Source of the DNA: Bacteroidia bacterium | Lineage (GTDB): Bacteria > Bacteroidota > Bacteroidia > Cytophagales > Cyclobacteriaceae | Length of the DNA stretch: 46,658 bases | Direction: 5' to 3' | NCBI GenBank assembly: GCA_030430675.1 | Contig: JAUIKU010000008.1 | Coordinates: forward strand, 1-46,658 | Shown: in pieces, positions 1-9,065 of the stretch | Layout: every line of letters starts with the position of its first letter | Numbering within the stretch: the first letter of the stretch is position 1 | Translations under genes and position numbers: made by a program | The notes under the pieces: generated by a model | What the model saw: the letters and a program-made list of their open reading frames with translations, nothing else | The model's database searches: none | What the model was told of the DNA's origin: nothing

Positions 1-1803
1 AGGAAGAATATTGACCATCATCTGTCTGGCCTTCTCCAGGTAATCATTCCGGTAGAGATAGGTGCCCAAATAGTACAGGCTGTGCGCCATGCTGCTGTTG
101 CTGGCTGGAATCACATTATCCGATAGCTCCAACTTCCTGGTTATTAGTTCCGGGTCATCTTCTGAGGTATAAAAAAACATTCCGTTCTCCTGGTTGTAAA
201 AATGTTCCAGGACGTACTCGGTCAACTGTTCGGCTTCCCTAAGCCATTCCTCCTCGAAGGTGGCCTCGTAAATTCCAATGAATGCCTGAATTAGAAAGCT
301 ATAGTCATCCAGAAAACCATTGATGCTGGATTTGCCATCTTTGTAGTTCCTGGTCAATCCTCCATCGGATTTCCTGGCATTTTCTAACAGGAAATTGGCG
401 TTGTTTAAGGCCATATCCAAAAATTTCCGGTTCTTCATAACCCGGTAGGCATCCAGGTAGCCAATGATCATTAAGGCATTCCATGAGGTGAGTATCTTAT
501 CGTCCAAAGCTGGTGGTATTCGCCGGCTCCTGGTTTCAAACAAGTCGGTTCTGGCCTCTTTAAGTACCGCATTTAACTCCTCCAGGCTTAAGCTGTATTC
601 TTCGGCAACCCTTTCCTTTTCTACGCTAACCCGAAGAATATTTTTTCCATCTTCCCAATTTCCGTCTTCCTCGATACCATAATACGAAGAGATCACACGG
701 CCCTCATCACCCAGAACTTCCCTTATTTCACTTGCCGACCAAACGTAAAACTTGCCCTCCTCTCCCTCACTGTCAGCATCATAAGAAGAGTAAAAACCGC
801 CTTCGGGGGATGTCATCTCTCTGGCAATAAAATCCGTGGTTTCCCGGACCACTTTTTTATAAAGTGGGTTACCTGTCAGTTGATAGGACCTGGCATAGAG
901 ACTAACCAATTGGGCATTGTCGTATAACATTTTTTCAAAATGCGGCACTTTCCAATCAGGGTCAGTACTGTAGCGGGCAAAGCCACCTCCTAAATGATCG
1001 TAAAGTCCCCCTGTGGCCATAGCTTGTAAAGTGCGTTCCAGGGCTTCCAAAGACTGCTCATCTTTGTGGAAATAGTAATGTCTCATTAAGTATTGCCAGA
1101 TACTGGGTATGGGAAATTTTTGCTCTCCTTTACGCCCTCCCTTGGATAAATCCACTTCCGACATAACCTTCCGGTGCATGGCCTTTAATTCATCCGGAGA
1201 GATTTCCGATTGGTTTGAATTAAGCGTTACCGTTTCCATGGTTTGTATCCCCTCGGTTACCTTGTCGGCAATCTCCCGAAGCCGGTCCGGATCTTCCTGG
1301 TATTGCTTTACCACATGTTCCAGAATCTTCATCCAGTCACTCTTGGGGAAATAGGTGCCGGCAAAAATGGGGCGTCCATCGGGCATAGCAATCACATTCA
1401 GCGGCCAGCCTCCACGTCCGGTCATGAGATATGAAGCATCCATGTAAATCTTGTCCACATCCGGACGCTCCTCCCGGTCTACCTTAATGGAAACGAAATG
1501 CCTGTTCATGATTTCTGCCACTGCACTATCTTCAAACGATTCCTCTTCCATTACGTGGCACCAGTGACAGGCGGCGTAGCCTACTGATATTACCATCAAT
1601 TTTTGCTGGTCCTCTGCTTCACTCAGGGCTTCCTCTCCCCAGGGATACCAATCAACAGGATTGTGAGCGTGCTGTAATAGATAGGGACTACTCTCTCCCA
1701 CCAGGTGGTTGGAGTATTGGTGTTGGGCTTCCAGTACCCCATGGCGGGCGTTCTGACAGTTCGCCATGATCAGGATCAATACTACTCCAATAAATTTTGA
1801 CAT
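1..1803 (-). CDS. YyaL/SPATA20-like thioredoxin-domain protein (DUF255), 3' end off the window
   Basis: Reading from the ATG at 1803 gives 601 codons with no stop before the window edge; the family is usually about 670-700 residues, so only the C-terminus is missing. The first ~18 residues are hydrophobic and end in a Cys, suggesting a lipoprotein, though the lipobox (M-A-N before Cys) is not ideal. A thioredoxin-fold domain follows, with the CHWCHVME motif at about residues 79-86 and the family signature DREERPDVD just after it. The rest resembles an (alpha/alpha)6 glycosidase-like barrel, with [12 protein letters not shown] and [20 protein letters not shown] as recognisable family blocks. 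Family function is poorly defined. The start lies 9 bp after the stop of the DUF456 gene, so it looks like the last gene of the porV2-porU2 unit. An envelope location is inferred from the N-terminus only. Confidence 0.88.
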   Translation of the reverse strand, partial: MSKFIGVVLILIMANCQNARHGVLEAQHQYSNHLVGESSPYLLQHAHNPVDWYPWGEEALSEAEDQQKLMVISVGYAACHWCHVMEEESFEDSAVAEIMNRHFVSIKVDREERPDVDKIYMDASYLMTGRGGWPLNVIAMPDGRPIFAGTYFPKSDWMKILEHVVKQYQEDPDRLREIADKVTEGIQTMETVTLNSNQSEISPDELKAMHRKVMSEVDLSKGGRKGEQKFPIPSIWQYLMRHYYFHKDEQSLEALERTLQAMATGGLYDHLGGGFARYSTDPDWKVPHFEKMLYDNAQLVSLYARSYQLTGNPLYKKVVRETTDFIAREMTSPEGGFYSSYDADSEGEEGKFYVWSASEIREVLGDEGRVISSYYGIEEDGNWEDGKNILRVSVEKERVAEEYSLSLEELNAVLKEARTDLFETRSRRIPPALDDKILTSWNALMIIGYLDAYRVMKNRKFLDMALNNANFLLENARKSDGGLTRNYKDGKSSINGFLDDYSFLIQAFIGIYEATFEEEWLREAEQLTEYVLEHFYNQENGMFFYTSEDDPELITRKLELSDNVIPASNSSMAHSLYYLGTYLYRNDYLEKARQMMVNILP

Positions 1804-1812
1804 GTTTCAAGT

Positions 1813-2289
1813 TTAAATCAGCGCCTTTAGGTAGAAATATGCCATAACCAGGCATACCGCAAGTTTGACCCCAGTACCAAAAATATAGCCCAGGAAGGAA
1901 CCAAATCCCGACTTAATGGCTTTTTTCAGGTCATCTCCATTGATCAATTCCCCGATAATGGCTCCTGCAAAAGGACCTACTATTATCCCAATTGGCGGGA
2001 AAAAGAAAACCCCCAGAACCAATCCCGCTATACAACCAATAACTCCCATCCTGGACCCACCAAAGCCCTTGGCTCCCAGAACCGGTACCAGATAGTCCAA
2101 TAGTGAAACCAGCAGAGCAACCGCACCCAGAATGATCAATGTACTGGTTGAAAAATGAGCTCTGGGTGTAAGGTGCAGTAAAATAATACCGGCAAAACCC
2201 AACGGTGGCCCGGGCAACACCGGAAGAAAACAACCTATAATACCCAGTACCACCAAAATCCCCCCTAAAACAACCAGTAAGATGTCCAT
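1813..2289 (-). CDS. DUF456 family membrane protein
   Basis: A 158-residue protein that is almost entirely hydrophobic, with Gly-rich membrane segments at about residues 3-40, 48-75, 82-125 and 133-157. The blocks LPVLPGPPLGFAGIILL near the N-terminus and GPFAGAIIGELI in the middle are typical of DUF456, a small inner-membrane family of unknown function. Its ATG overlaps the TAA stop of porU2 by one base, which implies translational coupling to the T9SS-like genes upstream. No catalytic motif is visible. The family assignment is firm; no role can be given from sequence. Confidence 0.88.
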   Translation of the reverse strand: MDILLVVLGGILVVLGIIGCFLPVLPGPPLGFAGIILLHLTPRAHFSTSTLIILGAVALLVSLLDYLVPVLGAKGFGGSRMGVIGCIAGLVLGVFFFPPIGIIVGPFAGAIIGELINGDDLKKAIKSGFGSFLGYIFGTGVKLAVCLVMAYFYLKALI

Positions 2290-5200
2290 TATCTTAGTAA
2301 ATATAACTTACCATAGCCTTTTTTGAATGCTTTGTCGGCAGAAGTTTCCCGGTGTTTAAAGCTGTCCAGGTCCCTGTTCATCAGTACCCGGTAGATGTAA
2401 ACCCCATTCGCCAGCTGATCTCCGTATTCATCACGGCCGTCCCAGGCATAGTCGGTAATGTTGTTGCCTATTCGAATTACACCGATTTCGTCCTGGGTGA
2501 TCTCCCTGACCACCTTCCCGGTTACAGTCATGATCTGGATCTTCAATTGGTCCGGTATTTCCGCTCCTGTCAGGGTAAAGACAAATCTGGTACTGGTGGA
2601 GAAGGGATTTGGGTAAGGGTAGAAATTGGTAATGGTTGACTCGTTGATAACTTCAAAATTTACGGTATAGGGTTCGCTGCCGGATTTCCTTCCGCTATTG
2701 TCCTCACCCTGAACACGCAAGGTATAAATACCATCCTCCAGCTTTTCCGGTTGATATTCCACCTGGAAATCCGAATTTTCCGTAGCCTCTGTCCAACGGA
2801 CCCTGGGATCTGAAAAATTGATCCGTTGAAACTCACAGTTACTGCAATCATTGCTATTTCTTCTAATGAATAACTCCATACCCACAGTATCCTGCTTGAG
2901 GCTAAACTCGTTGTCCTCCTTCAACAACACTGTGATCACAGGGCTGGGCGATACAATATCTCCATCCAATATATGTACCCCATCGAATGTTACATCCAGA
3001 ATGGGATGGGTATCGTCACTGGCCACTTCGATGTACTGTTGAAAGTCATTCAGATTATTTCCATACCATCTTTCCGGCACCTGCTGGGGGTTTACAAACA
3101 CCCGATAGTCGTTGATTCCACTTTTTTCCCTGGAATCGATAGTAAGGGTAAATTGCACCGAATCCCCCGGCAGAGGTGCTAGAATATTAACTTCCTCCTC
3201 CAGTGAGGACCTTACGCTGCGATTAAACAAAGTACTCCTGACCAGTAAAGAGTCCGTGAATTGCTTTTGCGATAAATTGTAAAAAGTAAATCGTGAAGCG
3301 AATTGCTGTCCTTCCAATAGCGGTATTTTACTGGTCTTATCCGAATCGTTGCCCCTGAATAATAGGACTCCCTCCGGAAGTGTTTCAAAGATCACCTGCC
3401 AGCGCTTTAGTTGAGCCGGGGTAAGGGCAGCGGGGTCTTCCAGGGTAAGCTTTAGCCGCAACCAGGGAAACCTTTGGGCATCTATTCCCGACAAATCCAA
3501 CGGATCACTGGAAATCTCAGGCATCAGAACCTGTTCCTCACCCTGATGGTCAATTCCCAACAATTCCAGGGTAAACCGATCGTTGGGCTCCGTGGTTATT
3601 TGATGATGCAATGTGCTCCAACTGGCAGCGGGGCCAATTGGGGGGCTTTTAATAGCTCCTGCGCTAAACATCCCCCGTAAAGTATGGGACAGGGATATCT
3701 GCTGTTCGTTTTTTGGTATGGCCGTATTGTCATCACCCTTGATAATAACAGGCGGGTCCTGGAAAGCGCCCTTACGCCCTACCACGATAATTGGTTCACC
3801 GTTTTGCCAGGCATCGACCTCACTGACGGATACGCCTATCTGACCTAGCTGGTCCCGGGTGCTGGTCCCCCAACTGCTATAATCTACCTGGCCAATAGAA
3901 AATAGGATCACGTAATCTCCTTCCGGTACCAGGTCCAGATAAGTATCCAGCTTGAGATCGCTATTTATATCGTTGGCCTGAAAAGTATTGATTGCCTGTG
4001 GCGTCCGTCCGCAGCGATTTCTGTCCAATACATCGAACCCTCCGTCAGTCAGGACAGCATAGGGGATGGTGGAAGCCTGGTCGAAGGCAATGGCATTGAC
4101 TGAATTATCCGGACACAACCTGGTACTTACGATAAACGGTTGCCCATCTATAGTGACACTAATATTCGCGGGCTCCCCCTGGGGATGATCGGGTCCATAA
4201 GTAGTTATTTCAACCTGGTTTTCCGTTGAGGCAAATTCCCAGGAACTCAAGGATCTATTGCGCTCCAAACCGTCAGCGAAATTTTTGTCGAACTGGGCAA
4301 AACGGGCCTGAGACCAACCCTCCGGGCTATCTTCAATAAAAATAAAAGAGCTTTGTGTCCAGGTGGTATCCTCTCCTGTTCTGGGCTCGCTGAACCTGGT
4401 GCGCCAGTAGTAAACCGTGCTGTCAGATGGCAACAGACTAACTTGCCATTCAGCCAGTCCATTACCGGTGGTAGTGTGTGCCAACCTGTAGGGACTGTCG
4501 AAACTGCTGGCCGTATCCATTTCGAAAAGAAATGTCCTGGTACCAGTCAGCAAGTCACTGGACTGGGAATACAGGATAGGTTGTCTCTGATTGACAATCG
4601 CAAAATCGAAAGGACTCAAATTGACGGTGCCACCCTGAGGAATAAAAAAATTCAAAATGCCGGAATTGTTCGTTTCATCAAGCTCATCTATGCTTTGATT
4701 GAAATCCAGCACAGCCTCAAACTGGTTATTGCCAAAGTTGTTACTTTGATTGGTACGGATGGTAAAATACAGCGTATCCTGGTAGGAAACAGGGCTGAAA
4801 AAAACAGAATCATAGGTATGAACCTGTCCGTCACCGAAAGTACGCCGAACGGTCACATTGAGCGAATCTTCACTGGTTCGGCCAAAATTCCGGGTTATTA
4901 TGCCAACCTGAAAAGAATCGACCTGGGCGTTGATGGAGGCGCCGTCGAATACCTGCAGGAAAATATTTTCATTGTTAGTTTCGTAATCGGGTAGGGCTAC
5001 TGGAAAAAAACTAAAGGCAGGATCTCCCTGAAACACTTCCTGTTGAACCTGGGCTATATGAGTTTCATCCGGAGAAACGGCATTGATATAGCGGTTTCCT
5101 ACTTCCAGCAATATATCTCCTATCGGCTTGGTCAGGTAAATGGAATCACTATAGGCCAGCTCATAAAAAATGTCCGAGTAGCGCTTGAGATGGCCGGCAT

Positions 5201-7307
5201 ACCCGGCATCTGTATGGGCCAAATACCCTATGGCCCCTTTATTGGGAGCCAGGATCCAGTCCTCCCCAAAACCTGTCTGGTTAAAAAATATGTTTCCGGC
5301 ATTGCAGCCGTTGACCAGGATCATGGGATAACGTCCGTTGTTATCATATCCCAATGTCACATCGGTTACTTTCCCGATTTCAATATCGGTAACCTGGGTG
5401 CTGGAGTGTCCAAAAAATGTAACCAGCGACAATCCCTTATTGACTTCATCTGCCACGTCAATGAGCACTGTGGTTTCATTCGACTGTTTATTTATGGTAG
5501 TAACCTGACCGCCCAGATAGGGGCCTTCTGCCACTGATTTAAACTGGTCCATATAATTCTTAAAAAGCACCAGCTCCCCCTGGGAAAGTCCTCCACTCAG
5601 ATGTAGCAGGTTTTTCCTCCACAGCGCATTAAAAGGTGTTGCTTCCATTTCGATGATTTTATCGAGATAAGCCGCTACTTCCGCCGGTGAACGGGCATTT
5701 ATTCTACCGGTGGGTAATGCCGCACCAATGGTGGAACCTCCCAGCCCTGCGGTCAATGCTACATCAGATCCCGGGAAACCCGCGGTAGGCACCAGATTAA
5801 AAGTAGTGGCGGTCATAGGGTCCTGCCGGTGAGGCTTATAATTTACATTATAACCTTTACCTATCAGTAGCAGGTATCGCGGGTTACCGGTAAGCATGTG
5901 CTGTATAAAATACCGGATAGCCAGAGGGGATATTTCTCCGTAGGTGTACTGATCATACAACAGGTCCATATCCACCACCAGGGTATCGAATGCCCCACCC
6001 TGCTCAGATGACCGGTAAGCTGCATACGACTGCACGGGATCCTGGTAATTTCCAGCCGGCATTCTTAGCGACTTATTACTGACAATTAGATAATTATGAC
6101 GGCTGGCATCGATATTTCGAAACCGCACCCGCGTGATACCGGTAACTGGTATGGGTGATTGCTCCACCAGTAAACGGCTACTAATGATTGCAGGCGGGAT
6201 ACGTGTAACAATTGTCCCACCCTGGTCGCTATGCCCCAAAATATTTACATTGTTCTCATCGGTGATGTCGTATACCTTGTTAACGGTGCTGGTCGCAGCG
6301 ATAGTTAGTGACTGTGGGTTGTTTGAAGCTTCTACTTCGAACTCCTTTCTGACTGCACCATCCATATTCGGCACCTCCGGATAACTGAGCCTTATATAGG
6401 CCACCGAAACATGGTCCGGACCACTGCTGGTAACGGCAACCCTGACCTTAAAATTCTCCCCTGCCGGCAGGTCAGACCACAATAGATCGGTGCTGAACAA
6501 TTGGTTGTCAAAAAACTGAAACTGGGTTGATCCCAGGGTCCGCAAGCTACCGTCGGGCCCTGCTGAAATTTCAACATTGTGTATCGCCTCATTGCGGCCT
6601 GTCAATAATATTTCAACCCTGGGTGATGGTCCGGAGGTAAAGGGAAAGTTTACAGGTCCCAGGTCGTATTCCGTTGAATTTCCGTTTCTGATCCTGGTTC
6701 CGGTAAACCCCTCACCATAATCGAACTGTGATAAATAAGTGGCACCTGAGGCTCCAACCGGATACCTGCGTCCGGCACTAAAATCGGAAGTATACAAAGA
6801 CAAAAAGTGTTTCCAGTGAAAGTCAACCGCTTGAGCACCTGGATCAATGGATACTTGTGGCATCCGTTTCCCCGAAGCCCCATTGGCCCAGGTTAAAAAA
6901 TAAGCGGTGGTATCCGAGTAAAGGTTATGAAATGCATGCGGCTGAGCAACGGGGTTCAGGTATAATGCGGCATCCAGTGTGCCATCATTCTTTTTACCAT
7001 AGAATTCGATATAATCTCCGGGGTCCAAGCGGTTGTCACCCTGATCCACGATTTCGATTGCTTGCTCCAGACCCCGATGAAAAAGCTGAAGGTTAGCCGT
7101 GTTAACCTGTGCAACTGGAAACGCCGCCAGATCTAATTCTTCAAAAGTTATTCGGTGAATACCATTTTCAGCGGTACTTATTTTGTAGTACGATTGAGAA
7201 TAGTTTATCCAGGAACTGCTCTGCGCCGCAGTTTGATAAGGCTGGATAATCGCCAGTATAATTCCGGCCAGGGCGGTCAATAAATATAAAGAGCGGGAAA
7301 CTTTCAC
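2289..7307 (-). CDS. porU2: PorU2-like type IX secretion sortase homologue (peptidase C25 family)
   Basis: A 1672-residue protein with an N-terminal signal peptide (about residues 1-29, ending TAAQ). The gingipain/C25 caspase-like domain spans about residues 405-780. The probable catalytic dyad is His634 in FFGHSS and Cys668 in LVNGCNAGNIF. A CARDB-like beta domain follows at about 790-880, then several further beta domains. The C-terminus carries a YPNPF block, a GKVVREI strand and a FlgD-Ig-like WDGRDEYGDQLANGVYIYRV stretch, resembling a T9SS type A sorting domain. PorU cleaves sorting domains at the cell surface. This protein is much longer than the ~1100-1300 residues of classical PorU, and the adjacent PorV-like gene fits the PorU2/PorV2 pair seen in Cytophagales-type genomes. 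Whether it is the main sortase or a paralogue cannot be told here. Confidence 0.85.
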   Translation of the reverse strand: MKVSRSLYLLTALAGIILAIIQPYQTAAQSSSWINYSQSYYKISTAENGIHRITFEELDLAAFPVAQVNTANLQLFHRGLEQAIEIVDQGDNRLDPGDYIEFYGKKNDGTLDAALYLNPVAQPHAFHNLYSDTTAYFLTWANGASGKRMPQVSIDPGAQAVDFHWKHFLSLYTSDFSAGRRYPVGASGATYLSQFDYGEGFTGTRIRNGNSTEYDLGPVNFPFTSGPSPRVEILLTGRNEAIHNVEISAGPDGSLRTLGSTQFQFFDNQLFSTDLLWSDLPAGENFKVRVAVTSSGPDHVSVAYIRLSYPEVPNMDGAVRKEFEVEASNNPQSLTIAATSTVNKVYDITDENNVNILGHSDQGGTIVTRIPPAIISSRLLVEQSPIPVTGITRVRFRNIDASRHNYLIVSNKSLRMPAGNYQDPVQSYAAYRSSEQGGAFDTLVVDMDLLYDQYTYGEISPLAIRYFIQHMLTGNPRYLLLIGKGYNVNYKPHRQDPMTATTFNLVPTAGFPGSDVALTAGLGGSTIGAALPTGRINARSPAEVAAYLDKIIEMEATPFNALWRKNLLHLSGGLSQGELVLFKNYMDQFKSVAEGPYLGGQVTTINKQSNETTVLIDVADEVNKGLSLVTFFGHSSTQVTDIEIGKVTDVTLGYDNNGRYPMILVNGCNAGNIFFNQTGFGEDWILAPNKGAIGYLAHTDAGYAGHLKRYSDIFYELAYSDSIYLTKPIGDILLEVGNRYINAVSPDETHIAQVQQEVFQGDPAFSFFPVALPDYETNNENIFLQVFDGASINAQVDSFQVGIITRNFGRTSEDSLNVTVRRTFGDGQVHTYDSVFFSPVSYQDTLYFTIRTNQSNNFGNNQFEAVLDFNQSIDELDETNNSGILNFFIPQGGTVNLSPFDFAIVNQRQPILYSQSSDLLTGTRTFLFEMDTASSFDSPYRLAHTTTGNGLAEWQVSLLPSDSTVYYWRTRFSEPRTGEDTTWTQSSFIFIEDSPEGWSQARFAQFDKNFADGLERNRSLSSWEFASTENQVEITTYGPDHPQGEPANISVTIDGQPFIVSTRLCPDNSVNAIAFDQASTIPYAVLTDGGFDVLDRNRCGRTPQAINTFQANDINSDLKLDTYLDLVPEGDYVILFSIGQVDYSSWGTSTRDQLGQIGVSVSEVDAWQNGEPIIVVGRKGAFQDPPVIIKGDDNTAIPKNEQQISLSHTLRGMFSAGAIKSPPIGPAASWSTLHHQITTEPNDRFTLELLGIDHQGEEQVLMPEISSDPLDLSGIDAQRFPWLRLKLTLEDPAALTPAQLKRWQVIFETLPEGVLLFRGNDSDKTSKIPLLEGQQFASRFTFYNLSQKQFTDSLLVRSTLFNRSVRSSLEEEVNILAPLPGDSVQFTLTIDSREKSGINDYRVFVNPQQVPERWYGNNLNDFQQYIEVASDDTHPILDVTFDGVHILDGDIVSPSPVITVLLKEDNEFSLKQDTVGMELFIRRNSNDCSNCEFQRINFSDPRVRWTEATENSDFQVEYQPEKLEDGIYTLRVQGEDNSGRKSGSEPYTVNFEVINESTITNFYPYPNPFSTSTRFVFTLTGAEIPDQLKIQIMTVTGKVVREITQDEIGVIRIGNNITDYAWDGRDEYGDQLANGVYIYRVLMNRDLDSFKHRETSADKAFKKGYGKLYLLR

Positions 7308-7315
7308 CTTATCTG

Positions 7316-8398
7316 CTATTTCTTATCAATACTGGCCCGAATAGAGAATATATGGGAGTACAAGGCATCGGACTGATCTCCCATATCCGTAAGTGCGTAA
7401 TCAATCGCTACCTGTTTTATTCGAAACCCCACCCCAAAGTTGACCTGGGCAGTGGTGCTTTTACTACCGTCAAAATCCTTTATCTGCTGAATGTTGCCAA
7501 GCCCTCCTCTCAGGTAAGCGATACTTTTATAGCCAATTTCCAATCCCAAATGCGGGTCGATGGACATAACATCCGAACCAATAAGAACATTTCTTTGACC
7601 ATCGAAAGTAACATCCAGGTCCAATGCTGCCAATAGTGAAAAATTATCCGAGACATCCCAATCTTTGGATACTCCAAAAATCATCTTTGGCAAGGTGATC
7701 TCCAGGGTATTTTCAGGGATGTCGTTGCCGGTTTGGGTATAAATATCTGCCACCAGCTCCGGGTTATGCGACCATGAATTAAAGGTTCCGGTAATATCCC
7801 GTAACATCAATCCGAACTTCCATCGGCCCAGGCTTAGCTGTGCTCCCGCATCCAGTCCAAACCCCCAGGCTGTGGCGAAATCTCCCACCGTGCGATGAAC
7901 TACCTTAAAATTAGCTCCCAATCTCAACCCCTTAATAAACTTCACCTTCCGGGCGTAGGAGAAGATAAATGCGTAGTCCGCCGCAGAAAAAAAGCTGATG
8001 TTGTCGTAGTTCAGTGTTCCATTTGCGTCGTACAAAAACCGTGTATCAGGAATATCATCTACTGCAAAACGTATGATCGAGAAACCCAGGTGGTTCGAAC
8101 TATCAATGGGTGTGGCAAACCCGGCATAGTCGAAATTGGCAATCCCTGCAAACAAGCTGGCATGCATCAGCTCAAATTGATACTTGGAATCGATTTCCAG
8201 CAGGCCGGCTGGATTCCAGAAACCGGCAGTTACATTATCCACCAGGCTAACCTGTGCATTTGACATTCCCAGACTGCGCGCCCCAACACCAATTGAGAGG
8301 AATTCATTACTGTGTTTTGGTGTATTGGTTTGACTTGCACCAACTGTGGGCCAGAGAACCATCATCGAAAAAATAACCCACCAAAAAAATCTGTTCAT
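7316..8398 (-). CDS. porV2: PorV2-like outer-membrane protein (PorV/FadL-like beta barrel)
   Basis: I place the start at the ATG at 8398, giving 360 residues beginning with a signal peptide (MNRFFWWVIF to GASQ). A TTG at 8413 would add five non-signal residues and is less likely. The mature N-terminus contains EFLSIGVGARSLGMSNAQVSLVDN followed by FWNPAGL, the hallmark of PorV/PorQ-type T9SS outer-membrane proteins. The rest alternates in beta-strand fashion. PorV is the outer-membrane shuttle that brings cargo to the PorU sortase. The gene ends 8 bp before porU2 starts, so the two are almost certainly cotranscribed. The PorV2 rather than PorV label rests on the pairing with the long PorU2-like protein. 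Confidence 0.82.
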   Translation of the reverse strand: MNRFFWWVIFSMMVLWPTVGASQTNTPKHSNEFLSIGVGARSLGMSNAQVSLVDNVTAGFWNPAGLLEIDSKYQFELMHASLFAGIANFDYAGFATPIDSSNHLGFSIIRFAVDDIPDTRFLYDANGTLNYDNISFFSAADYAFIFSYARKVKFIKGLRLGANFKVVHRTVGDFATAWGFGLDAGAQLSLGRWKFGLMLRDITGTFNSWSHNPELVADIYTQTGNDIPENTLEITLPKMIFGVSKDWDVSDNFSLLAALDLDVTFDGQRNVLIGSDVMSIDPHLGLEIGYKSIAYLRGGLGNIQQIKDFDGSKSTTAQVNFGVGFRIKQVAIDYALTDMGDQSDALYSHIFSIRASIDKK

Positions 8399-8720
8399 AC
8401 TTATCGACTTCAAAAGTAAAGTTATGGAATCTCAAATTATTTCAATGGAATGAGGATTGATGAATTATGGGTGATGGGTGATCCGTTAAGAGTGGTGGAT
8501 TGCGGGTTAGGTGCGATAAATGATGGAGCTTATTAGCCTAACATATTTGTAACGTGCTTATTGCTCGTTTCTTACTTTTTATATAACTAATATAATATTT
8601 TATATAATTATTAGTATATTTTTTAATACAAGGTAACATTTTTTGCTTAGTACTTGGCCATACATAGTAGCTAGCCGTATATTTAAATAACAGATTGGAA
8701 AACATATCAAGAGAGGAAGT
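8399..8720. other. AT-rich divergent intergenic spacer between porV2 and padR
   Basis: About 320 bp without a convincing gene. The porV2 side holds G-rich imperfect direct repeats of a GGGTGAT type (about 8466-8485). The centre (about 8577-8625) is a run of more than 40 bases that are nearly all A or T. The padR side has a purine-rich AGAGGAAG at 8712-8719, placed as a ribosome binding site. Promoters for both directions must lie here. I found no tRNA or clear riboswitch. Confidence 0.7.
8586..8615. promoter_or_regulatory. Possible regulatory dyad upstream of padR
   Basis: Seven-base arms ACTAATA (8586-8592) and TATTAGT (8609-8615) form an exact inverted repeat with a 16-base AT spacer, about 105 bp upstream of padR. 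PadR-type regulators commonly bind dyads in their own promoters, so this is a candidate autoregulatory operator. In such AT-rich sequence a chance match is quite possible. Confidence 0.25.
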
Positions 8721-9056
8721 ATGAACTTAGAGAACACACAAGTGCAAATGCGAAAGGGAATCCTGGAGTTTTGCATCTTACATATAATCAGCCGGGGTGA
8801 GGTATACGCCTCGGATATGCTTGAAGAATTGACCTCTGCCAAAATCATGGTGGTTGAAGGCACCTTATACCCCCTGTTGACCAGACTTAGGAAAGCAGGA
8901 TTGGTGGAATACAAATGGGTAGAATCCACTTCAGGGCCTCCAAGAAAGTACTATACCATCACCGATGAAGGCCGAACCTTCCTGAATAGTTTAAGTCTAA
9001 CCTGGAAAGAATTGATGGAATCCACCATTCAAATCATTTCTGAAAAACAATCATAA
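8721..9056 (+). CDS. PadR family transcriptional regulator
   Basis: A 111-residue winged-helix protein. The PadR signature runs through it: RKGILEFCILHIIS in helix 1, a DMLEEL block, then VVEGTLYPLLTRLRKAGLVEYKW for the recognition helix and wing, and GPPRKYYTITDEGRTFL for the second wing. It is the short type, with only a brief C-terminal dimerisation helix. The start is supported by AGAGGAAG a few bases upstream. It sits 9 bp before the PspC/GIN membrane protein gene. PadR genes next to PspC or DUF2807 membrane proteins are a familiar Bacteroidota arrangement, so it probably controls its own operon. The ligand or signal is unknown. Confidence 0.93.
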   Translation: MNLENTQVQMRKGILEFCILHIISRGEVYASDMLEELTSAKIMVVEGTLYPLLTRLRKAGLVEYKWVESTSGPPRKYYTITDEGRTFLNSLSLTWKELMESTIQIISEKQS

Positions 9057-9065
9057 TTTAGGGAC

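Noticed and set aside
4353-4994. Open frame of 213 codons on the plus strand inside porU2
   Set aside because: It is antisense to a well-supported coding region, has no recognisable domain, and is best explained as a shadow of porU2.
8411-8418. A -7 type promoter element (TACTTTTG on the minus strand) for porV2
   Set aside because: It matches TAnnTTTG but lies too close to the ATG at 8398 and has no -33 element at the right distance.
8600-8929. Minus-strand open frame of 109 codons covering the padR start and its upstream spacer
   Set aside because: It overlaps padR in antisense and ends in AT-rich sequence; no motif.
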